A stretch of 64,000 bases of DNA, from positions 434,001-498,000 of the forward strand of contig MU385742.1 of NCBI GenBank assembly GCA_022497155.1, given 5' to 3'. Shown here piece by piece: positions 25,701 through 36,121 of this stretch (position 1 is the first letter of the stretch; every line of letters begins with the position of its first letter). The notes beneath the pieces were generated by a model that did no database searches, had not been told where the DNA came from, and was given only the letters and a program-made list of their open reading frames with translations. A program made the translations under genes and the position numbers. This stretch comes from Whalleya microplaca. Lineage: Eukaryota > Ascomycota > Sordariomycetes > Xylariales > Xylariaceae.

Positions 25701-25911
25701 CGTTGGCTTGCAAGAAGGCACCGAGGGACGCGAGTCCTAGGCGAACGGCCCGTGTCTCATCATATGTACGTTTATCGGGCGCTTCAGAAACAATATTCTG
25801 TACGAAATAGGCCACTAGATCCTTGGCCTCTTCACTATCGCAGACATCAAGGAAGGAGGATTTCTCAAATGAACTGTCGATAGCGAGAAGATCCGCGGGC
25901 GAGATAGCCAT
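22753..25911 (-). CDS. EMW1: EMW1/TTC27-family tetratricopeptide repeat protein
   Basis: A single uninterrupted frame of 1052 residues. The ATG at 25911-25909 begins MAISPADLLAID and the TAG is at 22755-22753. Yeast Emw1 is essential and needed for cell-wall integrity; the animal counterpart is TTC27. The N-terminal half is helical and family-specific (for example PYIPHIELFCLSRFIF and SHLAWTRLRIHLWHYRL). The TPR core spans roughly residues 625-715, with PRLFCILGDLENDAQHYRRA, RAQRSLGELHLRR and MWGRLGDIELRLARFPDAA typical of TPR helices A and B. Further repeats follow a Glu/Ala-rich insertion of about 80 residues (around 730-810), which looks lineage-specific. The 3' half is strongly GC-rich, producing several long antisense ORFs that I treat as shadows. 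It converges with medA and lies 860 bp downstream of the GYF gene. Confidence 0.9.
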   Translation of the reverse strand: MAISPADLLAIDSSFEKSSFLDVCDSEEAKDLVAYFVQNIVSEAPDKRTYDETRAVRLGLASLGAFLQANVTGPVLEGRGKAEAIFLSALKGREILQNGVGLAKTDASMASFRRLCIRSLDTDGVSVYPYIPHIELFCLSRFIFTSGSVLPAEMPEIWSNPRESLSSHLAWTRLRIHLWHYRLITQPSLGPGSLFTKSGRWTDVPTLQELIEKSLLEAETSVVGTAETDENQGQPMWPQESRIQFRLEEANCHILLGNDRKARKALQSAAKVSGFVYALSGALGKRTRFQEKNISQLVVLAKSLQVSPTAANGQAVSESAPAALPLNDDTLLENIKFNSDQRPDEASALPIQLQDITPENQPSLRPVDQILLLTEATLKDTFSPTDSLTSEEILPFAVRVIQDESTNWQVYTQALLVRSRIELNRSRTIERGVLQMQALVDQVIVDTQEVVTSGRKPTANGEAETTVPGIKVTTDGEPDHSTDIKRPTSFLPAPKPSESASAHDRLRYVDALASPPRWHLESELAYAWTAVGSLVSALEIFKRLRLWPEVALCLSTTAASDDPDGRGGGGDEKARAIVRWRLFHRTGTAAETNDDDELENPGIDLSSLKASDFSGPERSPPPPNAPRLFCILGDLENDAQHYRRAWEISNRRFARAQRSLGELHLRRQEWTQARDAYALAVGVNRLNSEMWGRLGDIELRLARFPDAAAAFQRAIATSAGTSTGTGIEADSAAGEDARTWSNLGTALLSWYREVVAESKDRLTKLKSGEADPLGDAEAEEGKEEGQGASMESTRRAAELGKSAQRLLQDALQAFKRGAQLANSNWRIWDNVVTLAAALSPEPDLEDVVLGLRNVLRIRKSEDALDLDVLTLLVREATKTPAPVPNSGGSGNGSEGDGGTVGAGVYDPPRGTIENKIVALFETDIGPLITTASTAWSLISRLRAWRRDWAGALDAAEKGWRTAVGTASSSAALSTTSSEASWLTDPAEFDLVVQRTEELVAAYENYGVRVPAVGERWKGKARSAVRSVLGKARVSWEGDRRWEMLKRSLEELR

Positions 25912-26770
25912 TCTCTCAAGTAAACCAATTTAGATATATATATTTTATGAGGAAACAGCAGCCATGGCTAGTTTCATATGATGAAACGAGATATTTACCG
26001 ACCCGAGAAGTAACGCAGAGCTGTTTTCATGGCATATCAAGCACAGATGTGGATGACTCTTTAAGCCATGTATGAATGTGCATTGCACTAATGGATTATG
26101 GTGGGGGAGGGGCAACTTTTTTCATCAATACATTTTTTCTCTCCACGTGATGGTCCGTGCACATATACAATTTATACCCTCATCAACATCCATGGATTGA
26201 ATGTCTCAATACGCCACGGTACTAGTAAGCTTGTGGTGTCTGAGTACATGTATAGATAGATACCAGATGAAGTGCCTTTTGACAAAATTTATTCTTTCTA
26301 TATACCTACATTATGTAGTGATCAAACAGTTTTCAGTCCATACCATCCATCTACTCTTGCACCACATCATAAATTGCATCTTCGAGGGACGGGAACAAGG
26401 CGAAGCGAAACCCAGTGCCACAGAAATTGCAACTGTGACCCAGCATTGAATAAAGTAGCTACATACAGCTTTGCGATATACAGCTTTGCAACACTCTCAT
26501 AGCAGGTACAACAATTGATAGCCTGCGTAATTATTTGTCCAGTTGCCATTGTTGCAAGTCAGATGCTACCAACCACACGGCTAGAGATATGATGCAACTC
26601 CATGAGTCTCATCATACATGTAGCAGACATTCCGACGCATACCTTACTCATCCACATAAAACCATAGCATCGTCTGCCTCATCATCTAACACAATTGATA
26701 CTGCCATCCATCCATCCATCCATCCATCCACCCGTCCATTAGTCAATCAACCAACCAATCAATCACTCAC
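25912..26770. other. Intergenic region between EMW1 and the GYF-domain gene
   Basis: Contains the EMW1 promoter and the GYF gene 3' end. A (CCAT)6 tetranucleotide repeat sits at 26704-26727, about 45 bp downstream of the GYF stop codon. A run of CAAC/CAAT-type units follows it. No gene. Confidence 0.6.
26704..26727. repeat. (CCAT)6 microsatellite
   Basis: Six perfect CCAT units in the probable 3' UTR of the GYF-domain gene on the minus strand. Confidence 0.9.
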
Positions 26771-29700
26771 TCATTTCTTTCCCTTCTTGCGGCCCGGCAC
26801 GACCTTAAAGCCGGCGCCCTGCATCGAGTTGGCATCGGCGCCGGGCTCCTTGTGGTTGCTCTTCTTGGCCACCTCGTTCCAGCCGCCTCCCGTGCCGGAT
26901 TGTGCGTCCGCTGGTGGACTGATAGCCGGCTGCTTCTCGACAACGCCCTTATCGGCTAGTCTCTTGCGGCGGATGAACTCTTGCGCGAAATGGTGGCCAT
27001 CCATCGTCTTCGAGTTAGCATAGATCGCGTCCGAGATGATATCGGCCTGCAGAGGGAATCCCATGAGAGTCTGGGCGAAATTATCGACTGTTCGTGCCGT
27101 TGTTAGCCTATCTAAATACAATACTCAAGTACTAGAGCTAAAACTTACTGTCAGTAACACCAGTGATTCCCCGAGCCAACTGGCTGTTAAGCCACTTGTT
27201 GAACTCTTCTATGGCCTTTGAGTTCCCCTGGTCGGCCGTCGAATTAGTTGATTTGACCGTGGGTCTCGCAGGAGGAGCCACAGCAGCGACAGCAGCAGCG
27301 GTCGCCGCAGTGGCCGGCTTCACGTTAGTGGAGCTAGTAGATCGAGACTGGGACGCAGGGCCAGTAGGTGCCTTTACCTTACCGCCAGCCCCTACCGTGG
27401 CCCAACCCGATCCAGCCGGCGGGGCAGTGGTATTGGCGCTGGGTGTCTGGCTAGGCAGCGGTACAGCAGCATTGGGCTTGCTGGCAAGATCAGCATAACG
27501 CTTCCCGGCGCTGGACGTGAGGCCAGTCTGCGAGGCCATCTCTTTGGCTTTCTGCTTGCGCACCTCTTCCTCGCGTTGGATGTCGGCAAGAGTCTTCTTC
27601 CTGTCGGATACTTGCGCTTGACTTGTGGTGCCTGGCACTGGTGCCTTGCCCGGTGCCGGCTTGGTCCATGGGCTGGCGGTAGGTCCGGGACCGACAGGAG
27701 ACGCAGTGCCCCACGTACTACTAGTTGGCAGGCCAGGGGCGACAGCCGCGGCCTTTTCACGCTCTCGAGCCGCCTCCTGCTCGAGCATAGCGCGGCGGGC
27801 AACGGCGGCAGCTTCCTCCGCCTGAGCTGCCTTTCGGGCTTCTGCCTGCTGAATTTCCTTGAGGCTAGGTCCTTTGTGTGACTCTATTCCACTATCTTTG
27901 GCCCACGGAGCGAGCGGGGGTGGTTGAGCAGCAGCCGATGATGGAGTAATATCTGGTGTGCCAGACCGGGAACTAGTGGCGTATTGTTCTGGCAGGTTAG
28001 ACTTGACACGCTGTGGAGCGGGAGCTGGCAAAGGTGTCGCGGAAGGCGGCGGGGGAAAAGGCATAGGGAGACCACTAATCTTCGCAGCCGCGGCGGCGGT
28101 ATCTTGCGCCCGCTGGTTTGCTTTGCTCAAAGAGGCCGGCTCGTTCCCATCCGCGCGATGGGGTGCACCTTTCGTGTCTGGCGAGCCTCTGGGAACAGCC
28201 TCTGGCTCGGGAGAATGTGCTGGAGGGCTCCTCATCTGCGGGACCTGCTCGTTATTAGTGTCAAGACTAGCTAAAGCCTGCCTCTCCATCTCCGCTTCAT
28301 GTTGCGCTCGGAGTTGTTCAAATTCTTGTAATCGCCCCCGAAAACCTTCTCCATCATCAGCAAGCTCGCCAGAATCCGGGAGTAGGCCGCGCAGGCCCAT
28401 GTCTGAAGTTAGCGCGCCGATGGGCTGTTGTGGGAGATTACCGCCAATCGCTCCCGCACTCCGAAGGCCAGCCAACATCTGGCGCTCCGGGCCTGACAGG
28501 CGAGCAAGCTCGTCTTCACTGAAAATCTCCAGGGCGGATCCAGAGCTACCTTGAGCAGCGGGTTGATGTGTGGCTGGCGTGTCGAAAAAAGAACCTCCGG
28601 TTCCGATAGCGCCAATGGGAGGCTGCGGGGGCATCGCAACAGGCGACGTCATGCTACCAAAACTCGGTTGACTTTGCAAGCTGTGCGCGCTCGAGTGGTG
28701 TTGTAAGCCTGGGACGCCGGGCATCGGAACTCTAGCCATCGTCTGCTGGTTGGAGAGGTATTCTCGTTGGCGAGCCATGAGATATTGCTCCTCCTGCTTG
28801 CGTCTCTCGAGGTTGTTTTGCTCCTCGGCGGTCAAAGTCCTCCCAAAGCTAGGAAAGGCACCGACGAGTGGTGGCTGAATCACGCCACCAGAATTGGGAA
28901 ACGGACCGCTCTGGGAGGGTGGACCGTGAGGAATGCCGATCTGAGGAACCAGAAAGGGTTCGCGAGAGTTCCCAATACGCCTGATTAACTGACCCAAAGG
29001 CTCGAACTCCGAGTCTTCTAGTTTCTTCACCCGCAGATCTGGGGTAAAGAAATTCGCCTTGTACCAATCATTCATCTCCAACCCTGTGAATGGACCCTGC
29101 TGTTGACCCTGCGGATCCAGATAGACCCATCTCATCCGGTCGGGCATGACCATCGTGCGAGATTGGGCCGACAGAGGTTCCGCGGGTTGATGGGCCGAGA
29201 AAGACGGCGGTCCATTGGTGGTAGGCGTAAAGGACTGACCAGATGAGATGCCGCCATGCAAGGCCTCAGAGCTCGCCGGTGTTCCTCGAGACTCGGATTG
29301 GGCAAACATTTCCGCGAAAATGCCCCTTCCCGCGCGCATCGGGCTGTCGGTGTCGCGAAAATGATCGCCCGGGGCACCGCGGCCGATAGCACCCAGCGGG
29401 TTGACCTGACGAAGATCCGGGATCGAATCGCTGAGGCTATGGTTGTCATTGTCCTGGGACTGCATTTGCGCCTGCATAGCCGGAGGGAACAACGAGCCGA
29501 GCTTACTAGCGCGACCGAAGGATCCAGATGCGCCAAAACCGGTCGAGGCCGCCGGACCAAAGACGCCGCCGAGGTTTCCCAGGCCGGGTGATTGGAGATC
29601 ACCGACAGGACCAAACAACGAGTTGCCGAAACCCGCGAACGGCGCACGCTCACGATCAGGTGTACTTGAAGACGGCCATCCGGTCAGGTTGCTAAGAGGC

Positions 29701-31561
29701 GGGTAGGGTTTTGCACCAACGCTCGAAGTCTGGCTGCGATCACTACCATCGAAAGCTTGGTGGGCGGCAAAAGGGCGCGGAAGGCCGCCGCCGAAACCAG
29801 GCGCGTGATCAGGAACACCACCTGGGCCGTGTTGCCTATCGCCACCATCGTCGTGCTCACCTCGGTCGCCTGGGGGGCTTCGAAAGGGGTTGGTCTCGGA
29901 CGGACTCAAAGGTGCCTGATCATGTTCGGGATGGCTGCCTAGATTGAGACTAGCCATTCCAAAGTCTCCAGTGGAGCCTTTGATCGGAGTGTCGTAGGAC
30001 GAAGTATGGAGCGGTGGGTGAGACATGGGAGGGGGGCTGGTGTCTTGAGCGCCACCGAGCACAGCACTTCCCGAGAGACTGTCTTCACCACCGAATGGGT
30101 CCGTGTCGGTACGCTGTCGGGGGCGCCATAGACGGCTAGGGTCCGGGGTAGAGCCTTCATTCGACCGGGCAGCCATGCTGTCGGAGCTGTCCTTGGGAAT
30201 CAGATGCGCAAGCCGGCTTTCGCCACGCGGGTTCCCTGGTCTTTTCTCTCCTATGGTAGAGCTCGGGAGTGCAAAGTTTCCAAAGCTACCCATGCCTGCC
30301 AGAGCGGGCGAAGCTTGCCACGGAGAGGCGCCGCCAAAACCAGAACCGCTGGGGACCGTGTTGTTACGCATCAGGCCACCAAACGGCACGGTCTTCCCAG
30401 GAGCCTCGCGACCGGGGGCGTCCTCCTCGGGCTCCTCGAAAGTGGAATCCTTCAGATCAGCATTCTTTCGACCAAGCCAAGAGGCCCCTTCGTCTCGAGA
30501 GGTGCGAGTGGCAGAAGTCGGGGAGGTCAAGCCGCCACCCGAAGAATAGGGATTCGTATCAGTCGTCTCGCGTCGTCGCGTACCAGGTCTCGAAGCGGCC
30601 GACGGCGAAGTCAGGCCGAAATTACTGGAACCTCCATGCGAAACCGAAGTTTTTCGACCGTTCAAACCTCCTCCCGAATGATTCCCATCCTTATTCGGGA
30701 CGGGCGGCTTCATAGCGGAGTTAACGTCGGACGCGAACAACTGAAATCATGGTCAGCCTGGGTGCTGGCGGAAATTTCAACACGGAATGTTCGAAAGACC
30801 ACCCACCTCTTTTTCCTCGTAACTCATTTCCTGCAAGCCGACGGGCTTGGTAGATCCTGGCGTATCCCAGCAGATGTCCGGCTCTTGAGGGACGACGTGG
30901 GAGTCGCCGGTCTTACCCCATCCCCGTGATACAGCACCGTTGGTGTGTCCCGGGTTCCACCCCGCCGCGTACAGAGATGAAACCTCGAGTTGTTGAGAGT
31001 CGGACTCCTCCGTGGCACTGAAAATGGAAAGGAGATGGCCTCTCGAGTATCTGAGCGGATTAGAGCTGTCCACGTTGGTGGCGCCGACGGGCATGGCAGA
31101 TATGATGGCGGGGTCAGCAGAGGCCGGCTGCATCGACTCGGCCGTTTGCATCTGATTCGAAGCCTGGTTCAAAGGTGTGGTCGAGGTCCGGCGGAAAGTA
31201 AGAGTACCGCCGTTGGTTGACCGTGCCGGTCGAGACCTGAAGGAGAGTTTCGACGTTAGCTCGCGGATGTGACATACATGCCAAGCAATTTCTCGTAGTT
31301 CAAACAACAAAAAGCCATGGATATTAATGAGCACAGGGCAGGGAGGGTAGGGAGGGCAGGAAGCGTAGACAAGGGTAGACGTGATGTGCGTGATGGACGT
31401 GATATGCGGTAAATGGCAGGACTAGGAGAAGGCAAAGGTAAAACGTACCACTCTCCGCTGGGGTTCCCTCGGCCGTCATTTCTAGCACCAAGTCTCGCAT
31501 CGCGATTGGGGTTCTGGCCAGCGGCGGCTGAGGCGAAACTCGAGGGGAGGTTTGACGGCAT
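26771..31561 (-). CDS. GYF-domain protein of the Smy2/Syh1 type
   Basis: Minus-strand exons 31561-31449, 31236-30807, 30740-27149 and 27087-26771 give 1483 residues; donors and acceptors are GT-AG and the phases (2, 0, 1) close the frame. Fungal Smy2/Syh1 GYF proteins bind Pro-rich partners and are tied to COPII traffic, mRNA fate and translational repression. The N-terminus begins MPSNLPSSFASAAAGQN. A long disordered region rich in Gly, Ser and Pro follows. The GYF domain is near residues 716-770 and shows the WVYLDPQGQQQGPF entry and the EMNDWYKANFF core. A Glu/Gln/Arg-rich probable coiled coil lies around 820-850, further charged segments (EARKAAQAEEAAAVARRA) near the C-terminal third, and a basic end (GRKKGKK). 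The C-terminal block EFNKWLNSQLARGITGV is conserved in filamentous fungi. The ATG was chosen because the upstream sequence is a minisatellite. Confidence 0.9.
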
Positions 31562-31612
31562 TGTCACGGGTATATATGAGACTACAACGGGAGTCGGTGG
31601 GTTGGATGGCGG

Positions 31613-31692
31613 GATCGTGGGGTCGAGGGATCGTGGAATCGTGGGAGCGTGGGAGCGTGGGAGCGTGGGATCGTGGGATCGTGGGATCGCTG
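31613..31692. repeat. 8-bp minisatellite (GATCGTGG), 10 copies
   Basis: Ten tandem 8-bp units, mainly GATCGTGG and GAGCGTGG, lie 52-131 bp upstream of the GYF gene ATG, so in its promoter or 5' UTR. Units 5-7 are identical GAGCGTGG copies, showing local expansion of one variant. Confidence 0.9.
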
Positions 31693-31984
31693 GTTCGGAG
31701 TTTCGCGGGAAGTCGAGACACTCGGGGGACGAAAGGACGGGTCGGAAGTCAGCTGGGCGTTGGGTCAGTGCCGTGATTCGCGAAAGCTGTGTGTACACGC
31801 AGCTTGGACAGCAGTCACTAGTTACGTAGCTCTGCTACATACGCGATGGATGATGATCAGGGGATCAAGACTGTGGCCAGACAAATTGCGTTGTGCATGG
31901 AAATAATATGATATCTATTCCCGCGGTGCAAGGAATAATGAGTGTGCTTTCTTTTTTCCTCGCTTCGAAAAAAAAAACTGCGGT

Positions 31985-32019
31985 GGTTTGTGGTTTGTGG
32001 TTTGTGGTTTGTGGTTTGT
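31985..32019. repeat. 7-bp tandem repeat (GGTTTGT), 5 copies
   Basis: Five near-perfect GGTTTGT units about 425 bp upstream of the GYF gene start. Confidence 0.9.
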
Positions 32020-32308
32020 GGGTGTGTTAGAGTTTTGCTGCGGAAAGAAAAAAGCGTGTCGGGTTATGTTGTGTCGTTATTTTTTTGGTGACGCCTTGGA
32101 AGTCCTTTTTTTTGGTTGTCGAAATTTGAGAAAACCCAAATTCAAACTCAAAACTGATGTGTTCCATGTTCTCCTGAGGCAACGCCACACATCATCAGCC
32201 ACACCCTGCAACCCAAGTAAAGTGCTGTGTACCTAGGTACCTACCTACCTGATAAAGTAAGGTTCAATGTGTACTGCGTACATGTATATTGGATATTTAC
32301 AGTTATCG

Positions 32309-32736
32309 CTACCAAAAGTTTTTACCATCGTAGTTTCGCCTGACAGCCGCCATCAGCTGAAGCCGACAGCTGGCGACATACTATAGTAAGGAATATCAGT
32401 TCGCACGGACTTATACCGCTAGGCTACTGGACAATACAGCGACTGTACCCCCTGTATTTATGTACTAAAAATCAATGGTATTTACGCACTGTATGGTTGG
32501 GTTAAAGCAGGCGTTAAGACAGCTGCTAGCAGCAGCTGATGGCGGCTGGCGCTAAAATTACTGTGATGGTAGACCGTGAGGTGACATTGAGATGTGTATT
32601 CATTTATGATCTCTCCAGGACTAACAGTCCTGGAGGACAACTATCTAAGGACGGAAGATCTGTCCTAGCTGGACGGAAGATCCATCCTAGCTTGTGGGGC
32701 GTTCCTGACAATTACTATGGAAAAAACTTTTGGTAG
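32309..32736. mobile_element. Small inverted-repeat (MITE-like) element, about 430 bp
   Basis: The ends are inverted copies: CTACCAAAAGTTTTTACCAT at 32309 onward matches the reverse complement of the string ending in CTTTTGGTAG at 32736. A second, subterminal inverted repeat (GCCGCCATCAGCTG near 32346 and its complement near 32535) lies inside. The interior also has a perfect 10-bp hairpin at 32613-32635 and a 22-bp direct duplication at 32649-32692. There is no coding capacity. A target-site duplication is not clear, so the exact ends and superfamily are uncertain. Confidence 0.6.
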
Positions 32737-33190
32737 CAATATCCGTACCTTAGGTGCGATTGGTGGCCCGGGCATATGGTCGAACCTTTCACCGGTAGGT
32801 ATATATACTGTATACATGTGTTTAGTTAACAGGTTTACTTACGCGGGTGAGGGGGGTTTTTGGCAATTTTGGTATAAAGGTAACGTATTAATTTTTTTAC
32901 TTAACGGGTTTTACCTTTTTAACATTAAATTTTTATATAATAAAAACTCTCGAATATTTAATAAAGGAAAAGTTACGGGAGGTACGTACCTGTGGTGCAC
33001 AGACCACCTGTTGTTACGTACTCCCGTATGTCAATCGGCAACGGCACGGCAGAATAGCCACCGCCCGGCGGGGCACCCGGCTTAAGTTTTCTGAGCAATT
33101 CCCATAGTCCGAAATAGCTTTCCTCCCCATCTATCTGTAAATATACAATTGGTACCCATACTAGAGCCCTGCCTCTAGCTATAGTAGTCC
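32737..33190. other. AT-rich degenerate repeat tract with a palindrome
   Basis: A strongly AT-rich stretch (32880-32970) is followed by a nested palindrome at 32975-33027, whose outer arms are ACGGGAG and CTCCCGT and whose inner arms are GTGGT and ACCAC. The composition suggests an old mutated repeat. No coding potential. Confidence 0.45.
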
Positions 33191-33700
33191 ATACGTGAGT
33201 GTATATAGGAGGCGTAGCCTCCTATATATACGCCACAGCTGTGGGGCGTCCAGCCACCTGAATTATAACCCTGTAATCCGTCAAATTCTAAAGCTACATG
33301 TAGTTAGCTTTCAATGATGAAATAGACGCAGCTTATGAGTGCCATAGGAGGTAGTTATTGTTACGGAAGTGTTATCACTAGATAGGTACCGAGACAGTCA
33401 TAGTCCTCGGGGCAGAGCCCCCCAATATATACCTAGGTACCTACAGCCACAGGGTATGGGGCGTATACGTACCAGCCACCTGGATGATCAGCCACCCTCT
33501 AATCCGTACCTACCTAAGGTATTCCAGCATCCATGGAAGCTTGTTGAAATAGACGCAGGTTATGAGTAGTATAGTAGGTAGTTATTATTAGAGAAGTATC
33601 ATCACAAGAGTTAGAGTAAGAGGCTACGCCTCCTATATATACGCCACAGTTTGTGGGTCGTCCAGCCACCTGAATTATACACCCCTGTAATCCGTCAAAG
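33190..33700. repeat. Tandem array of three diverged units of about 200-225 bp, each with a hairpin
   Basis: Landmarks recur in the same order. They are a hairpin (33202-33228, 33409-33421, 33620-33632), a CAGCCACCTG(A/G)AT block (about 33251, 33473 and 33663) with TAATCCGT a little further on, and in units 1 and 2 a GAAATAGACGCAG block (about 33319 and 33547). Unit 3 is truncated. The hairpin stems differ between units (AGGAGGC/GCCTCCT, GGGGC/GCCCC, GAGGC/GCCTC) yet all still pair around a 3-nt loop. No coding capacity. Confidence 0.75.
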
Positions 33701-34863
33701 CTTGTCTACGGAGTACCTAGATACCTATTTTCAATTGCCTTACCTACATGTAACTATCATTACCCTTATCTATTAGTCCTGCATATACGAGAAGACGTTG
33801 CCCGTACTCGATACTCACAGCCATTTTCATCTCCTATGTCGCTTTAATATCTGACGATGACGAGGGTGATACATCACCATACGGGTTGCGGTATGAAGAC
33901 TGATAAGTCACCACCTAGGTACTTCCAAGTGTACTTAATATATGATACCCTTTATAGCGAACAAAATCCTAGCATCACCAGTCATCATCATAATCAAAGG
34001 CACGACCTCTTATTTTTTTAATTTTTTTGTACATACTTCGATTGCTGTAGCATAACGGACTAGGGGCATCAGCTCGGATAACAAGCAGGCGAGCGGTTTG
34101 GTAACATTTGGATGGTACGGAGACCAATTGAAACTAATACGAGGATCACATCGAAGACTGTCCGGCATTTTGTAAGACCGCGAGCTTGAACAGCGAAAAG
34201 GCATTCTGTCTGAAGACTTGAACAGAACAGAGCATTAACTTACAATGCACGCTTGTTGTGAGTATACTAGAAGCAAATTGGACTTATGCCGTGCAGTCCT
34301 AGCCTCAGCTCATTTTCAATGTTAACCCGAGAATGAAACTCATCAACCGCTTGCTATCTCTCCTACCATAGATTTTGCCCTATGGCTGAGTGCTTTTGGA
34401 TAGATTCCAGGTCGGCCAAAACAGGACTGAGATATGAATATGGATGGCCACGTAGCTTTCATTCCCTAGCCCATGATCCAATAGATGTGATGTTCCAGTA
34501 TACACCTCAAACTAATCAATTTGAAGGGCGCTCGGCCTATAGCTGCAAGTGTAAAAGATAGTCGCATCGTTTCTCCGTCCTCCGCCTCACATAACCGTGT
34601 TACTTGGACAAGGGGCGCAGTTCACATAGCTACCCACGTCTCAAGCGTATCCAAGACATCCAGTCCACTGCCCACCAAGTAGGCTTGACCACCGAAATTG
34701 TGGCATACTGAAGGCATACTAGACATGCACAACGATTCGGCCGTTCGCTATGGGTATCGAAATAATTATGTCATAACTAAATATTCATATCCATCATTAG
34801 GTACATATAACCAGAGCCTGGCTGGATATCCAAAACCCGTGAGCTCATCATCATCGGTAGACA
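33701..34863. other. Intergenic, nothing assigned
   Basis: Downstream flank of the Pth11-like gene. Short T-rich strings and TACCTA-type motifs only; no gene, RNA or transposon end recognised. Confidence 0.5.
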
Positions 34864-36121
34864 TTAAACCTTGTCATCCGGTATGTCGTCCGGTACGGCA
34901 ATAATACGACCTCCTGGGCCTACGGTCACGCGGAGCATCTCGTGCCCCTTATCCGGATCGAAAGTCGACGGCGACATCGCCCCTTCCCTGGACTGTCCCG
35001 GCACCAGCTCCGTACGCGAGGAATCACATATGTGTACAGGTTCCTCCAGGGTCCTCCTCTTGACGCCGCGCATGACGAGCACCCGGAACATGGGAATCGT
35101 CTGGGCAATAATGGTGACGGCGGGCTCCATGATATTGAAGATCGCCACAAAGGAGGCTTGATCTGTAGGTTTGGTAGGCTTCCTGTTAGCAATGCTCGGC
35201 ACATGCCGCAGATGTTCATGACGTACAATATCGGTTCGTGCTTTGGGAGAACTGTATTATGGCGCGAAGCATAGATACGACTCCTGTTCTGTCGACCCAT
35301 GAGCACTCTCGTTAGGAGCTGGTCGAGACCAAACGGCCACACGGGTTGGTTACTCACAAAGAACCCAAGCTCATAGCCAGAACAGCACCGATCTTTTCTC
35401 GCGTCCGCAACTTGAGTTTGCGGATGATCAACCAAGGAAATAGCGCTAATAAAACATCGACGACTCCCCCATACACTGATATTAAAACGTCAGCAAGGCG
35501 AACCGCCAGGATAAGATCCACAACCGTACCAATAAAAGTACCACCCATGAACTGCAATTCTGCACCATCCCAGCATCGTCCGGTCGAGGGTCGCAAGTCC
35601 GCTTTCGGGTCACCGCAGGCCACGGGCCAGATAGACATGATGCCGATGGCCAAAAGACTATTCGCACTGATCACTAACAGCGAGAGAAGCATCCTAGGTA
35701 TGTATCCCGAGGTGAGCCTCCACAACGTAATGGCGAAGGCGCATTTACTCCAGGTCGTCGCGGTAGCCGCGAATGTCGTCGATAGCTGGTCCAGGATGAA
35801 GAACTGTCTCGTCTCGATGCCGGCAGCGAGGGCGCCACTCAAGAGTCCGGCCGCGGTGACCAGGGCTAACTGTTCGGAGTGTCAGTCATCTCTATGTACA
35901 CACGCATATATATATACGCGTAGACCCCATGAACCTCATCGATGTTCAGTTGTCCATCAGCAACGTACCCACGAGACGGTCAGCACACAGTCGTCCCACC
36001 ACCATCCTTGGGCGAATGTTTTCCTACACCAAAGTCGAAAACCGAGGATTATGGTGGCAAAGGTGGTGAGAGTCCAGACACCTGCGTTGGAGGCCGCGAA
36101 TGCGTAGTCCAGATCTGCCAT
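34864..36121 (-). CDS. Pth11-like integral membrane protein (fungal rhodopsin-domain family)
   Basis: Minus-strand exons 36121-35969, 35869-35358, 35288-35227 and 35162-34864 (introns 99, 69 and 64 nt) give 341 residues. The family consists of seven-helix plasma-membrane proteins; Magnaporthe Pth11 senses surface cues before appressorium formation. The family signature after the first helix, GFRLWCRKTFAQGWWWDDCVL, is present at about residues 27-47. The later loop has Cys residues around VACGDPKADLRPSTGRCWDG, and the last helices read DVLLALFPWLIIRKLKLRTREK and MEPAVTIIAQTIPMFRVL. No CFEM domain precedes the helices, so it belongs to the shorter subclass. The 3-prime tail is hydrophilic (about 55 residues). 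The third exon is only 62 nt, so that splice model is the least certain part. The ligand is unknown. Confidence 0.85.

Noticed and set aside
30204..30929. 241-codon plus-strand ORF across the 5' part of the GYF gene
   Set aside because: Antisense shadow with no motif; it also crosses a real intron of the minus-strand gene.
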